NCBI GenBank assembly: GCA_024114885.1 | Contig: CP099428.1 | Span: forward strand, 620,001 to 684,000 | Direction: 5' to 3' | Length of the DNA: 64,000 nucleotides | Origin: Septoria linicola | Taxonomy: Eukaryota > Ascomycota > Dothideomycetes > Mycosphaerellales > Mycosphaerellaceae | Part shown: piece after piece, positions 10,938 through 21,701 of the stretch | How the letters are laid out: each line of letters begins with the position of its first letter | Position numbering within the stretch: the first letter of the stretch is position 1 | Notes under the pieces: generated by a model | What the model saw: the letters and a program-made list of their open reading frames with translations, nothing else | Databases searched by the model: none | What the model was told of the DNA's origin: nothing | Program-made: the position numbers and the translations under genes

Positions 10938-11057
10938 TCACTTCTTGTCCTCACTCTCCTTCTCTTCCTTCTCAGCCTTATACTTCTTATAAATGCTCCA
11001 GCCAATATACACAGCAGGCCAGACGATCACGCCCCATGCAATAGTAGCTGGGTCCAT
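10938..11057 (-). CDS. possible 39-aa single-pass membrane microprotein
   Basis: An ATG at 11057 opens a short frame: MDPATIAWGVIVWPAVYIGW is hydrophobic enough for one membrane helix, followed by a highly charged tail of about 17 residues rich in K and E that ends in DKK. Such a helix-plus-charged-tail plan is common in real small organelle membrane proteins, and unusual for chance frames. The frame also stays open upstream. I recognise no family. It could also be the last exon of a longer gene. Confidence 0.4.
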   Translation of the reverse strand: MDPATIAWGVIVWPAVYIGWSIYKKYKAEKEEKESEDKK

Positions 11058-12008
11058 TTTGTTGTTAGAGCAAGTTTGATCTTTCTTCCAGGCAGTGAGT
11101 GGTCGAGACGCTTGCGTTGACTGTTTGGAGTGGGATGTTGTCGTTTTCCTTTTCTTTTGGGGCTCTGGTATACCTTTCTCCAGAAGGACATTTATACTTA
11201 GATTTATATGCATATACAGTAGGGCTACGTTCGTTGCACAAGGCTGTGCTTACTTGCTCGCTCGCCTTACCAATACTACGTACGTGTTGAAAAGAGTCTC
11301 GTACGTGCCAGAAAGAGTATTAGTGATGGGGTCCGACGAACGAGTGAAGGACCGTAGCATGCATGCCGCGTAAGGTCTGCTTGGCTTTCTCCCGTTCTGC
11401 ATGTGGGATAGCATGTGCTATGCTAAGCTACGCATCCCATGTGAGTCGTATTCGTGATTGTTGTTGGTGTAACGCTTGGCTGACATGGCGTGGCGTGGCG
11501 TGGCTTTGCTTTGCTTCGCCCTGAGAGCGTTGTGCGAAGGATCGCGATCAGGCGACATGTTGTGCAACCTCGAGTATGGTCTTTGAGTGGCGGGTTCGTT
11601 GGTTTTGTCATGCTGAGCCATAGTCCAAGAGCTACTTTCCAGCTGTATGTGTCGGCGGAAGAGGGCCATGCTGCTCGTTGAAATGGTCATAGGGTGGAGG
11701 GAGAGCCTCTCGGTTATCTCGGAGGCCCGGAACGTGATGCAGGTCGCTCGTTGACCGGAATAAGAAAGCAGCTGAAGGTGGCGGAGGAGTGATGCTGTTG
11801 TTACGTGGTATCTTGGCTCGGTCCAGTGCCTTGCTGACGTCTTGCTCACCGGCTCGGTCACTGGATTTGAGCAGTTCGGGCCGGAACATGATTGCTGAGC
11901 GCTAATGGCTATTGTCTCTGCTGGTTTATCATCCTGCTGGAGCAAAGCCTGAATCAGCACTCACGCCACCATCATCTTGAGTCCTTGCTTCATGGCCTGG
12001 TTTGCCCT
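11058..12008. other. gene-poor stretch with simple repeats
   Basis: About 950 bp. It includes a TGGCG tandem repeat at 11486-11504. A minus-strand frame at 11632-11889 has a protein-like composition but no domain, and was not called. Confidence 0.4.
11486..11504. repeat. TGGCG tandem repeat
   Basis: Three perfect TGGCG units and a partial unit, followed by CTTTG-like units. Confidence 0.8.
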
Positions 12009-13397
12009 TTAAGAAGCCGAGGTCCTGATCAGACGATGCACATCCCCAGCCAGGTACAAGCTACCGCAGACCACCACTTCTCCTCGAACTTCATCGGCCA
12101 GGTGGCATGCTTCCACAATAGCAGACTTGAGGTCCTTCCCATGTGCCCTAGCATCAAGTCCCGCATGTAGAGTATTCACAGCCTTCACAATCTCACCACA
12201 TGCTCGCGGCGTCACCCACGGCATGCCGTCCACCGGGCCAAACTCAACAGCCATGACGCTGTCTCCCTCATGCACAAGGCTTTTCAGAATCTTTTCAGGC
12301 GCGCGATCGGTGGATTGTGAGAGCGCGAGTAGCCAGATAATAGGCTTAGATCCCGCACGCAGTCTGGAGTCAACGGTATTGGTAAGCAGTCTTATGCCGT
12401 CCACATTGTGAGCCCCATCGAGTAGGATCGTTCTTGGTCTGCCGATGACAGGCTCGACCGAGACGAATTCTTGCCGACCAGGAAAGACGTGGTTCTGCAC
12501 AATATCCTGCCAGTCGGTCACAAGTGCTTGAAGGTCTGTCCCTGACTGAACTGCTTCCTGGGGATTTGGCACCCTGCCCAAGCCTGAAAGTGCGGTCCAT
12601 GCTGATATCGTAGCGAGCTCGCCATTGATTGCTCGTGCATCAGAACCTCTGTCCTGGCTATTGAGGAAGGGCAGATCCCTTCTCTCAAGCACAGGAGCAT
12701 CCAAATGGTTGGCACGTTCATGGAATACCGTGTCCAGCTCTGAGTCTGGCGTCCACGTGACGGGGGTTCGAGGCTTCATGATCCCAGCCTTCTGCATGGC
12801 GATTTCAGCTTTAGTGTTGCCTAAGAAGCCTTGGTGATCCAATCCGATTTGTGTGATAGCAGTTATGAGCGGTGGCGGTCTCCATTTGGCAGGATTGAAA
12901 CGCTTTCGGATGAGCTTAGTTTCTGTTGATCCAGACACAGACTCCCCGATCACGTTCGTCGCATCCAGGCGACCTCCGAGTCCTACTTCAACGACTGCCA
13001 CATCTAAAGCTTGTTGCGTGAACAAAGAAAAAGCCGTGGCTGTCAGCAGCTCAAACTCTGAAGCTTGGATCTTTTGCTTCTGATCAACTTCCTTGACTGC
13101 ACGTTCCTCCTCCAGGAAGACATCTTCGCGCACAACTTTCATCGCGCTCGTTTCTGGGTTGTTGAACGTGATGCAATCCCAGCGGTCCACTAGATGCGGG
13201 CTGGTGAAACGGCCATGCTTGATGAGAGCCTGCTGTCGATTGATGCGGAAGTGCGAGCGATTGTAGGCTTCCAGCATTTCAGATGTGAGATAGCACACTG
13301 TACCTTTGCCATTGGTGCCTGCAACATGTATGGCCCTCCATGGCAGTGCAGTATTCGACAGCAGACGCGATATACGCTGCAAGCCAAGCTCGATCAT
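12009..13397 (-). CDS. FOL3: dihydrofolate synthase (Fol3-like), 462 aa
   Basis: A single exon. The Mur-ligase-type ATP site is clear (IHVAGTNGKGTVCYLTSEML near residue 25), followed by HGRFTSPHLVDRWD, VVEVGLGGRLDATNV, ITQIGLDHQGFLGNT and ILLDGAHNVDG. These mark the folylpolyglutamate/dihydrofolate synthase family. The start MIELGLQRISRLL and the length (462 aa) fit the fungal Fol3 branch, which adds glutamate to dihydropteroate, better than Met7. It is the last intact conserved gene before the decayed NLR. Bifunctional activity cannot be excluded from sequence. Confidence 0.9.
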   Translation of the reverse strand: MIELGLQRISRLLSNTALPWRAIHVAGTNGKGTVCYLTSEMLEAYNRSHFRINRQQALIKHGRFTSPHLVDRWDCITFNNPETSAMKVVREDVFLEEERAVKEVDQKQKIQASEFELLTATAFSLFTQQALDVAVVEVGLGGRLDATNVIGESVSGSTETKLIRKRFNPAKWRPPPLITAITQIGLDHQGFLGNTKAEIAMQKAGIMKPRTPVTWTPDSELDTVFHERANHLDAPVLERRDLPFLNSQDRGSDARAINGELATISAWTALSGLGRVPNPQEAVQSGTDLQALVTDWQDIVQNHVFPGRQEFVSVEPVIGRPRTILLDGAHNVDGIRLLTNTVDSRLRAGSKPIIWLLALSQSTDRAPEKILKSLVHEGDSVMAVEFGPVDGMPWVTPRACGEIVKAVNTLHAGLDARAHGKDLKSAIVEACHLADEVRGEVVVCGSLYLAGDVHRLIRTSAS

Positions 13398-13950
13398 TGT
13401 GATGCAGATGCAATGATTGGCGCGTATGTTTCAATGATCTTGTGCCGAAGCACGTACTCAACCTACCCATGTCTCAGCGAGGTGTTCTATGGTCGCGCGT
13501 TGGTATGCGTACAGTCATAGCTGGAATGGTGCACCTCCATAATGAGAGCCGTTTCGCGATGTTGGTGAACATGAGCGAGTCTGGGAAAAGAGGTGAGAAA
13601 CTCCAAGCTTCAAGTTTCTTGGCAGGCAGAAAGTCAGTCCGACTTGGTTGTCAAGGTCGTTGTCCATCTCCCTTGACACACGATGATGATGGATCGTGTG
13701 AGCCGCGTTATAGAAGTACACTGGCAGCATTGGTTGTCTCGCCCAAGGTAGAAGTCAAGAAGATCAAGGGTTTGGTCAACGCTGCCACTCAGCCCCAGCG
13801 GTAGCCACACTATCTTGCTATCTTGCTGCTCTTGTCTCCTCCAGCCGTACTGACAGACGCGACCAGACCTTGTTGCATCATAGGAACTATACTTTCCTCG
13901 ACCCTCGCGTCTACACACGAATATACAGCTCGATAGGCTGGGTCTAGAAA
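13398..13950. other. intergenic upstream of the NLR remnant
   Basis: About 550 bp without a supported gene. No ATG joins in frame to the following PNP domain; a TAG lies in that frame at 13945-13947. Confidence 0.4.
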
Positions 13951-16900
13951 TCAAGGCTACCGGCCGGCATATTGTGCGCTCTATCGATCGAGCAGGCTGC
14001 AGTGGCTGCTGTTCTCGATGAGGAGCACGGTCGGCCCATCGGGCTATCGGTGCGAGATAGCACAAGCTATATCTTTGGTCGAGCAGGCCAACACCATGTC
14101 GTTGTGGCCTGCTTGCCTGCAGGCAGAATTGGCAAGGCATCTGCTGCAACCGCGGCAGCTCAAGTGTCCTCCAGCTTCTCGTTGAAGGTCGCACTGGTGG
14201 TCGGCATTGGTGGCGGCGTCCCGAGCAAGAGCAATGATATCAGACTTGGGGATGTGGTGGTTAGTCAGCCATGCAACGGACAAGGAGGTGTCACTCAGTG
14301 GGACTTCGGCAAGGTCGAATCGAAAGGCTTTCGGGCAACCGGTCACTTGGATAAGCCGCCTCGCGCACTCTTGGATGCGCTGACTAGTGTCAAGACCAGA
14401 CATGAGAGACCGAAGCGGAACTTTGTCAAGTCTCACCTATCGCGCATCATCAGTGATATGGATGATGAGAGCTGGGAATATCAGGGGCAGGAGAACGACA
14501 TCCTCTTCGACGCCAACTAAGATCACGTCGCTGGCACCGACAATGCATGTGACGATGAGCAGGCTAGTGTTCAATGCGATCTGCTTAGAGCTGTCCAGAG
14601 GAAGCCTCGGAGAGTTCCAGAAAAGCCCATAATCCACTATGGCACCATCGCTTCTGGGGATGCGGTGATGAAGAATGGTCACGAACGGGATTGTATCGCA
14701 AAGCCTTCGGAGCACTTTGCTTCGGTATGGAAGCCGCAGGACTCGAAGACAATTTTTCATGTATTGTGATCCAAGGGATCTGCGACTATTCTGATTCACA
14801 CAAGCGCAAAATTTGGCAAAGGTACTCAGCCGCCAGTGCAGCAGCATTCGCTCGAGAGTTACTTGAAGATATTACTCCACAAAACCTGGAGGTGGCTGAG
14901 GCATACTCCAGAGAGCCCCGAAACTGTACGTAGACAGTTCGATCCAACGATAAGCATCATCCTTACAGCGAGCTAGATCATGTGCCGTTCACTCTAGAAG
15001 GCATTCCCTTACAAATAGATTCGTCGAACGTGAAGCTGAGATGGCTCAATTGCAAAAGTTCTTCCTCAACGACAACACTACCAAACGTCGGCTGCTTGCA
15101 GTCGATGGAATGGGCGGAATTGGTGAGACACAGCTGTGTGTCGAATTTGTGCGCAGGCATCGTCTGCGTCTCAAATCTGTGTTCCGGTTGGACGGATCCA
15201 CCAAAGATTCTTTGGAACAGTCGCTAGAGCAGTGTGCCGGAAGGACCTTTGCTAACAGTCTCATGCCGACACGGAACATGCAATCCAGTACTGACTGCAA
15301 CAACGACGTCGAACCAGAGGATACAGCCATTTCGCGCTTCATGTCGTGGCTATCGGAAGAAGGTAATGACCAGTGGTTCATGATCATCCACAACTTGGAC
15401 CGTGACTGGCCGAACGATGCAGACTCGCACGCCTATGACTACAGGGAGTATGTTCCCAAAGCAGATCAAGGAAACATTTTGATCACTACCCGGTTGTCCA
15501 CCCTGAGAATTGAGCGTCTTCGACTGGGTCGCAGTAACGAAGATCAGGCATTGCAGATGCTAGAACTGCATGCGAACAGGACTTTCACGATGGATGAAGC
15601 CCGGCCTGTCTTACAAAAACTTGACGGGTTGCCCTTGGCATTAGTACAAGCCGGCGCCTACCTTGGGAACCATCCCTCGATAGCAGAGTATTGTGCGGAA
15701 TATGAACGAAAGTGGTCAAAGTTGATGGATATGCAGGGCTCTTCTCTTGAAGAGCACGACAGCATACTGACCACATGGACCATGTCCCGAGACCAAGTCC
15801 AACGTCGCGACCCCAACGCCGCCGGACTCCTCAGGATTTGGGCCTTTCTTGATCATCGTGACATCTGGTATGATCTACTAGACTCCGCTTGGTATGGTGG
15901 CTTGGACTCTGCCTTGGAGGAGTGGTACTATGACCTCACGGACGATGAAACATGCTTCAAGAGAGCCATCAACACGCTCTTAGCTTATTCGCTGGTCGAG
16001 GTAAAAGATGGGAAGAGCTGGACTATGCATCCTGTGCTTCATGCTTGGAATCTACATACATGTATGTCTAGGCCGGATCGTATCGTGCCGTATCGAATGG
16101 CACTAGCAAGCGTTGCTGGTGTTGTAAGTACAGACTATGAGCTCGGCGAACGACTACTGCCGCATGCCCAGTCACTCGCAAAGCACGACTTCTTGGTATG
16201 CGAGTACTACGTAGCTCTACATCTGGGGAGTTTTGCGAATATCTTGGCCCATCAAGGACAGGACCCGAAAGATTGCTCGCGATTGTATGAGCATGCTCTA
16301 GCTCTGCGGCAATCTCGACTATCTCCAGGTAGTAGATGGACTCTCGAAACTTTGACGCGGCTTGGTGAGGTGCGTCGCACACAGGGAAACTTCGAGCGAG
16401 CTGGTCGTGTTCTCCGAGAAGCTCTGCAAGCTTCAGACTCGGAACTAGGCAGGAATAACTATTACAACATCGGTATACTTGCCCTGCTCGGCCGCATTGC
16501 ACATGATCGAGAAGATTACACAGCATGAGATGTGGTACACACAAGGACTCAATGTGTGTAGCTATGTGCTCGGCTACGGTCATTATGGCACTTCCGCATT
16601 TCATGATGACCTTGGCGGCGTTTACGGATCACAAGCAAGACTGGAGCAATCTGAACATCACTACCAAGAGGCCATCAATGGGTTGACGCTTTCGCTTGGA
16701 CGGCATCGGCTGACTGACGATTCAGTATACCGCCTCGGGTCGCTGTACGAACAATGCAAACGATCTGATGAAGCCGAACTGCATTATCTGCGAGCGTTGA
16801 ATGGGCGCTACCACGACTTTGGTGTTGGTTTTCGCCCTGGTCACCATGCGGAGCTTGGGCAATGTCTATATGGAGCAGGACAAGTTCCAGCTGGCCGAGT

Positions 16901-18681
16901 CACTATACAAAGATGCAAAGTGCCGGGCAGTAATACAATTTGGTTCTGCAGACTCATTGACTACATTCATCATAGGCAAACTGGGAACGTTGTACCAAGG
17001 ATGGCAGTTGTGGACAGAAGCCGAAACTATGCACCGACGAGCCATCCCGGCACAGCTGGACTCCGAGGGGATGTGGCACGAGGATACCATGGAATCTGTG
17101 AGAAAGATGGCACTGCTCTTCGCAGTGCAAGGCATGCTGAAGAGAGCAAGAACGTTGCTCAGACGTTGTGCTGAACGCTATGAAGAGTTATTAGGGCATG
17201 CAGACAATGACGCCATCGAAAGCATCCGGTTCCAAGTGCAGGTCATAGAAGATCGAATGTGTAAGTCCCGTTCTAAGTAGAGTCGTGCAGATGGCTGACC
17301 GATTTTAGTGTGGTGTCGAAGACATGGCATCAGCGAAAATCTTCTACGCCAGCTCTTGGCTAAAATGCGGTTGCGTCTGACCGAACAGAACCGAGAGACA
17401 ATCCAGGAAGAGCTGCTCCAGACACCAATCAAACTCAGAGAAGCTGAGCTTCAAAGACTGGACGATGAAAGTGACGAGAGTGGCGATGACGAGTACCACC
17501 TTGAACTCAGCGACGACAGTGACGGCGAACAGCGCAGCATACACATTTATGGGAAGGCTAGACATCAAGTGTATGGGAGCAAAGATGCCGCAAAAACGAG
17601 CAACAAGCATGATACTCACATTTACCCGAGGCCAAGGTCAACAGATACCACACTCATCGTAAAGAGCTTGGAGCCGCAGTCAGAGGAAGACAACATGCGA
17701 GGAAGCTGATCAGATGTTGGGGAGCTCAAGGCAGAGGAGACAAATGGGCAGAGCGCTCTGTTTGCCGCTCAAACAGCTGGGCCATCACCGCGAAATCGTT
17801 GGCGACCGCCGGCGAGCAGTGTACTGCCCAATTCCTGGACTGGACCAACTGTCGAGGAGATCTCAGACGAAGAAAATGCTCAACCATTCAGCACGCCAAG
17901 TTCAATCGATCACTATCACGTGGAGAACGCCAGCGATGTTCGGAACAGCCAAGATGGAGGTCACAAAGTCAACGCTCACGGTCCACACACGCCTTCTGAG
18001 GCATTCCCTTGTGATATTGGTCCTCAACTCGACTCTGCGGCTAGCACGAAAGGTGCGCACATCATTCTGCAAATGCCTATGCTCAGTCCTGAGCTGGACA
18101 TCGAACACGGAACCAGGCGCTCTTCTAGCCATATAACTGTTAAAGAAGCGTCACTTGAGCATGATAATGTTCCAGAAGGCGGAAAGCCTGAGCGCGCACT
18201 TCCGCCCCAGAGTGTGATTGAAGATAGGGCATTTGACGACTGTAGTGATAGTGCATCTTCTGCGCAGGCCTCCGACCTGCCTGCAAGCGACTATAAACCG
18301 GAGACCACCTCGCGGGTGGAGCCAGCAAGTGCCGCGGAGGCTGAAGCCGCAATACCGGAGACACAATCATCTCATGTTGCATACATTGCCCAGCCAGCTA
18401 TTGTAGAAGAGCTGAGTGTGGTGAATGACAGCATTAGTATTGCATCGTCACGTCCGCCGGCAGCGACTATCGAGACAGCTGAAGTTGACTGTCACGAGCA
18501 CGAACCTGCTATTGAGGATGCGCGCTATAAGACCGCACAGTGTGATCAGGAAACGCCTATATGGAGTGGCAAGAAGGCTCCTAGCAAGCGTAAGAAGCAA
18601 GTCAACGACGACAGACACAAGAGGTCTCACCCGACCTCGAGGCGTCGGACGAGGAGAGCGCCACAGTGCTGTTTGCAATGA
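13951..18681 (+). pseudogene. decayed NLR-like gene: PNP_UDP, NB-ARC, TPR, low-complexity tail
   Basis: The pieces follow one another in the order of a fungal NOD-like receptor. A nucleoside-phosphorylase-like effector domain (about 13966-14880; GRIGKASAATAAAQ, VVGIGGGVPS, the IHYGTIASGDAVMKNG segment, MEAAGLEDNFSCIVIQGICDY) leads into an NB-ARC domain (15020-about 15900; GMGGIGETQL, WFMIIHNLDRDW, GNILITTRLS, LDGLPLALVQAGAYL). TPR-type repeats follow (about 16200-17250), then an acidic/Ser-rich tail to 18681. Lesions: no start ATG; TAA at 14518-14520 in the FDAN-DHV segment; frameshifts near 14701, 15019, 16526 and 16844; TGA at 17707-17709 with the frame continuing to 18681; and the Walker A lysine is glutamate (15125-15127). 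Probable introns 14930-14968 and 17261-17308. Such receptors act in self/non-self recognition; this copy should be non-functional. Confidence 0.85.
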
Positions 18682-19031
18682 GTTTTGAGGTTGGCGGCTA
18701 GATTGTGATTCACCTCAGCTGTCGTGATAGCCTGACACCAAGACAAGTATCATTCCAGAGCTGGGTTTCTTGACGACAAGACTTGCTCTCACGCCACTCC
18801 CGTGCGCTATTTGAAAGGGCGATGTTTTATGACAATGCTCCCCCGACTGATGAGCAAAGATCAGCTCAGAAGAAACAAAATCCGCCAACTCTATTCGTGG
18901 CCGTGTAACGAATGCTTGTACCATGAAGCCAATTCTCATATCTGCAAAACACAAACGAGTTCTCGAACTCAGCTCCATTGTAAGCAAATCAATACAATTC
19001 TGCACACAATGAACCCGAGGATAGGATGTCC
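18682..19031. other. short intergenic gap
   Basis: Convergent 3' flanks of the NLR remnant and the secreted-protein gene; nothing recognised. Confidence 0.4.
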
Positions 19032-19786
19032 TCAGCAATCTGCGCCCAGAGATGCGACTCCCTAACACAAGCCTTCAGTCAGTCATTGCACACTCACATC
19101 TGGAGAGTGCCACTCACCAACACATCCATGCAATTTGTCGAAGCCAGCCCAGCAACTCCTGTCTTCGGCTTAGGTTTAGGAACGATGTTGTTGTTGGTGC
19201 CACCACCACCATCGTTTATGACACCACCACCGTTGTTAATAGGCAAAGTTCCAGTATTCGGGATCGTGTTAGTCCGTGAGCCACCGATCGTGTTTCCTCC
19301 CAGACGGTTCGCACCCAGCGCGCTGTTACTATCCGCCGCGAAGGGATTCCAGCCTGGCTTGTCTGGTGGTCCGATCGTCCAGGATGTGAAATGGACGTCG
19401 GTGTGGTCGGTGTACCATCCATCAGTGTGATCTGCTTGGATTGATCCGCCTGAGCATTGTGCCCCCAACCGCTTGCCTTCGGGGGTTTCGCAGATGTCGA
19501 AGGGGTTTCGAGATGGCGACGTCCAGTGGGGATCTTCTCCTTCGCGGGAGCCAGCGTTGTTGGGGATGTACCAGTTGGTGTACCAGCTCCAGTCGTATTG
19601 GCGCTTCTTTCGCAATTTTCGAGACGTCGATGGTCCGGGAGCAACTTCTGCCAATGTCTCTGCTACCTTTACCGGTCGCGCCGGCGGGCCTTCTTGTGGT
19701 GGGACATTGTCAATGTCGAAATCTTGTAATAATGGAATGGGCAAAGCGACGGCTGTCGATGCCAATAGAACAACTGAGAGCAACAT
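19032..19786 (-). CDS. secreted protein with Kex2-type site, about 232 aa
   Basis: Exon 1 is 19118-19786, joined at donor GTGAGT and acceptor GTGTTAG to a short exon 19032-19061. The ATG at 19786 begins a signal peptide (MLLSVVLLASTAVALP). A propeptide-like segment ends in a dibasic KKR at residues 60-62, just before QYDWSWYTNWYIPNN, a typical kexin cleavage context. The mature part is rich in Trp, Asn and Gly (a GGN/GGG-rich segment near residues 160-215) and ends in a few residues after KTGVAGLASTNC. No family recognised. It may be a secreted wall or host-interface protein. The last exon is less certain; without it the frame reads on to 19094. An upstream ATG at 19876 would bury the signal peptide and is less likely. 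Confidence 0.65.
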
Positions 19787-20862
19787 CTTGATGGTGAAAA
19801 AGTCTTCGAACACCGAGTTCGTAAGCGAAGGCGATGTTCGATCACTCCGCAAGGGAGAAAGCTCCCATGTCATCATTACGAGACCAGCTTCTTGCCTACG
19901 GGCACTCTACAGATGAATGGGATAACTCATCCGTGCGAGTACTTACCTAATATCAGACATGCAGATCGATCAACAGGACTAGCCTACATCATCAGAGAAT
20001 GATGCAGGTCATCGAGGAAAGGCTCCGGGTTCTACCGATATTGCCTGCAAGATTGAAAGACTTTCGACGACTACTCGAACGGTCGAGCACATCCTGCTCT
20101 TACATTGGTGACAGGCGACCGGAGAAGCACGTGTAAAGCTTTGGTTCAGGCTCAACCGGCTGACTGAAGCGTATCCGTATCCGCCAAGGCACCAAGTGGC
20201 CGATTTGAGTTGTGGCATTCATGTATGGCCTGTCATACAAAAGTGCAGAGTCAAATACACGATCTAGGGCTACTATGCTCACCATGCTCAATGGAGCCTC
20301 AGATCTGTACGCTGCGGCGATGTTTCCCGGATACATAAGGTTTGACGGACTAAGTTGCCTCGATCTTATGTACTGGAGCGCTGGAAGTTCTACTTCAGTT
20401 GCTATCATGTCTACAGTATGGCTGTCCAAGCTATCTGGAGATTACAATCCAAACGCTGTTTCTTCTCGATATACGGTCACTCCATAGTGCGTCTGCGCAC
20501 TGGTGTGAGCATTCCTCGTGAGAGACGGGCCTAGATCACTGGTTTAGCTCGTCGACCGGGATGCCCAACGGATACTCTCGTTGTACTCGACACCACTTGC
20601 GGTGCTGCCTCGCCCTACTTGCAGCACACGGTCTTCTCCCAGTTCGCAGCATAAAGTTAATTGTTTCCATTCATTTCATAATGTCCCACGCTAACGAGAG
20701 ACATGTACACAGAGTCAAATGCTCCAAATTGAGCATGATAGGCCATCTATCGTCGGTGATGGCATAGGCACTATCCAAAAGGGCACCGGCTGGAAAGGCC
20801 CATGTCCTTGGTTTGCCACTTCTTCGCGTACAGTATCAGTCGTATCCAGGAGTACTTGAGAA
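19787..20862. other. gene-poor stretch before the tandem Cys-rich pair
   Basis: About 1.1 kb. A minus-strand frame at 20100-20429 and a plus-strand frame at 20212-20487 both look partly protein-like but have no domain or splice partner. They may be debris of an old gene. Confidence 0.4.
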
Positions 20863-21223
20863 ATGCACCTAGCAATTAGCTCTCCAGAATTCTCGGTCAC
20901 ATTCAAGAGTATAATACAAGCCACTAGTATCCTGCTCGCCATAGTATCTACCGGTCTGGTCTATAGTCAAGACCCTTCAACTGACAATGAAGCACTGGAG
21001 GAGCTGTCTGTGTTAGTGACTCCACAGCTGGACTATTGCTCTGATCTGGAGGCGAGCTCCGACTATGTAAGGCTGCTTTCGCATCGATTACATCGGAGCT
21101 ATTCACTGACCCATTTGCTAGTGCATCGATGGCTGGTACTGCTGCACTGTGAAAGTCAATGGGAACTCGAATCCATTCTGCTGCTTCCCAGGAACACCGG
21201 GCTGCTGTGCTCAAGACATCTAG
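20863..21223 (+). CDS. small Cys-rich secreted protein, tandem copy 1, 101 aa
   Basis: Exons 20863-21066 and 21122-21223, with donor GTAAGG, acceptor TTGCTAG and phase 0. The N-terminal part has a hydrophobic signal-like stretch (ILLAIVSTGLVYSQD) and an acidic pro-like region. Exon 2 is a compact cysteine module with spacing C-x5-CC-x11-CC-x6-CC, then the stop. The same exon plan and cysteine spacing recur 60 bp downstream (21281-21701), so this is a tandem duplication. In the position of the start codon of copy 2, this copy has ATA, so translation would have to begin at an ATG 16 codons upstream of it, giving an unusually long signal region. No known family recognised. Function as an effector or antimicrobial peptide is only inference. 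Confidence 0.7.
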
Positions 21224-21280
21224 CTGTGAAAGGCGCGATGAAGGGCGTACTATCCCAATGCGTCGAATCCCCTTGGAACA

Positions 21281-21701
21281 ATGCGTGCCATTGAGATCTT
21301 GCTCGCCATGGCATTTGCCGCTTCAGTCTGCAGTCAAGACGCTGCGATCAACGACGATGGTCCATTATTCGACAGGCCGAACAGTCCCGGAGCTGATACG
21401 GAGTTGGATCACTGCATTGCGGACAAAGCGAAGTACGCAAAGGTGAGCTTCCCTGAGAACCGATTTCATGTGGACTCCCGCTGATTGCAATTATAAGTGT
21501 ACCGCGGAGTACACCTGCTGCGCCATAATAACAATATACGTTTACATCTTCCCCATATGTTGTCTGCCGAATACAAATGGCTGCTGTGATCAGAGTCTTC
21601 GAGTGGTTCCAGATCAGGCGATACCTTGGGGCATATTCACGAGGAGCTCTTCTCTGGCGCCGTCACGTTGTCGTAATCTTGGCGGCGCGATTTCGTCTTA
21701 G
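21281..21701 (+). CDS. small Cys-rich secreted protein, tandem copy 2, about 121 aa
   Basis: Exons 21281-21442 and 21498-21701, with donor GTGAGC, acceptor TTATAAG and phase 0. The signal peptide MRAIEILLAMAFAASVCSQD aligns with copy 1 (shared ILLA and SQD). An acidic region and a single cysteine precede the intron, as in copy 1. Exon 2 repeats the module C-x5-CC-x12-CC-x6-CC and then carries about 40 extra residues before TAG, where copy 1 stops right after the last cysteine pair plus four residues. The middle of the module is unusually hydrophobic here (IITIYVYIFPI), which may reflect relaxed selection. Copy 2 keeps a proper start codon and is the likelier functional member. Confidence 0.65.

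Noticed and set aside
11632..11889. Minus-strand frame of 85 codons with protein-like composition
   Set aside because: No domain, no splice partner, overlapping competing frames; could be chance.
20100..20487. Opposing frames on both strands with partly protein-like sequence
   Set aside because: Neither strand gives a domain, signal peptide or exon partner.
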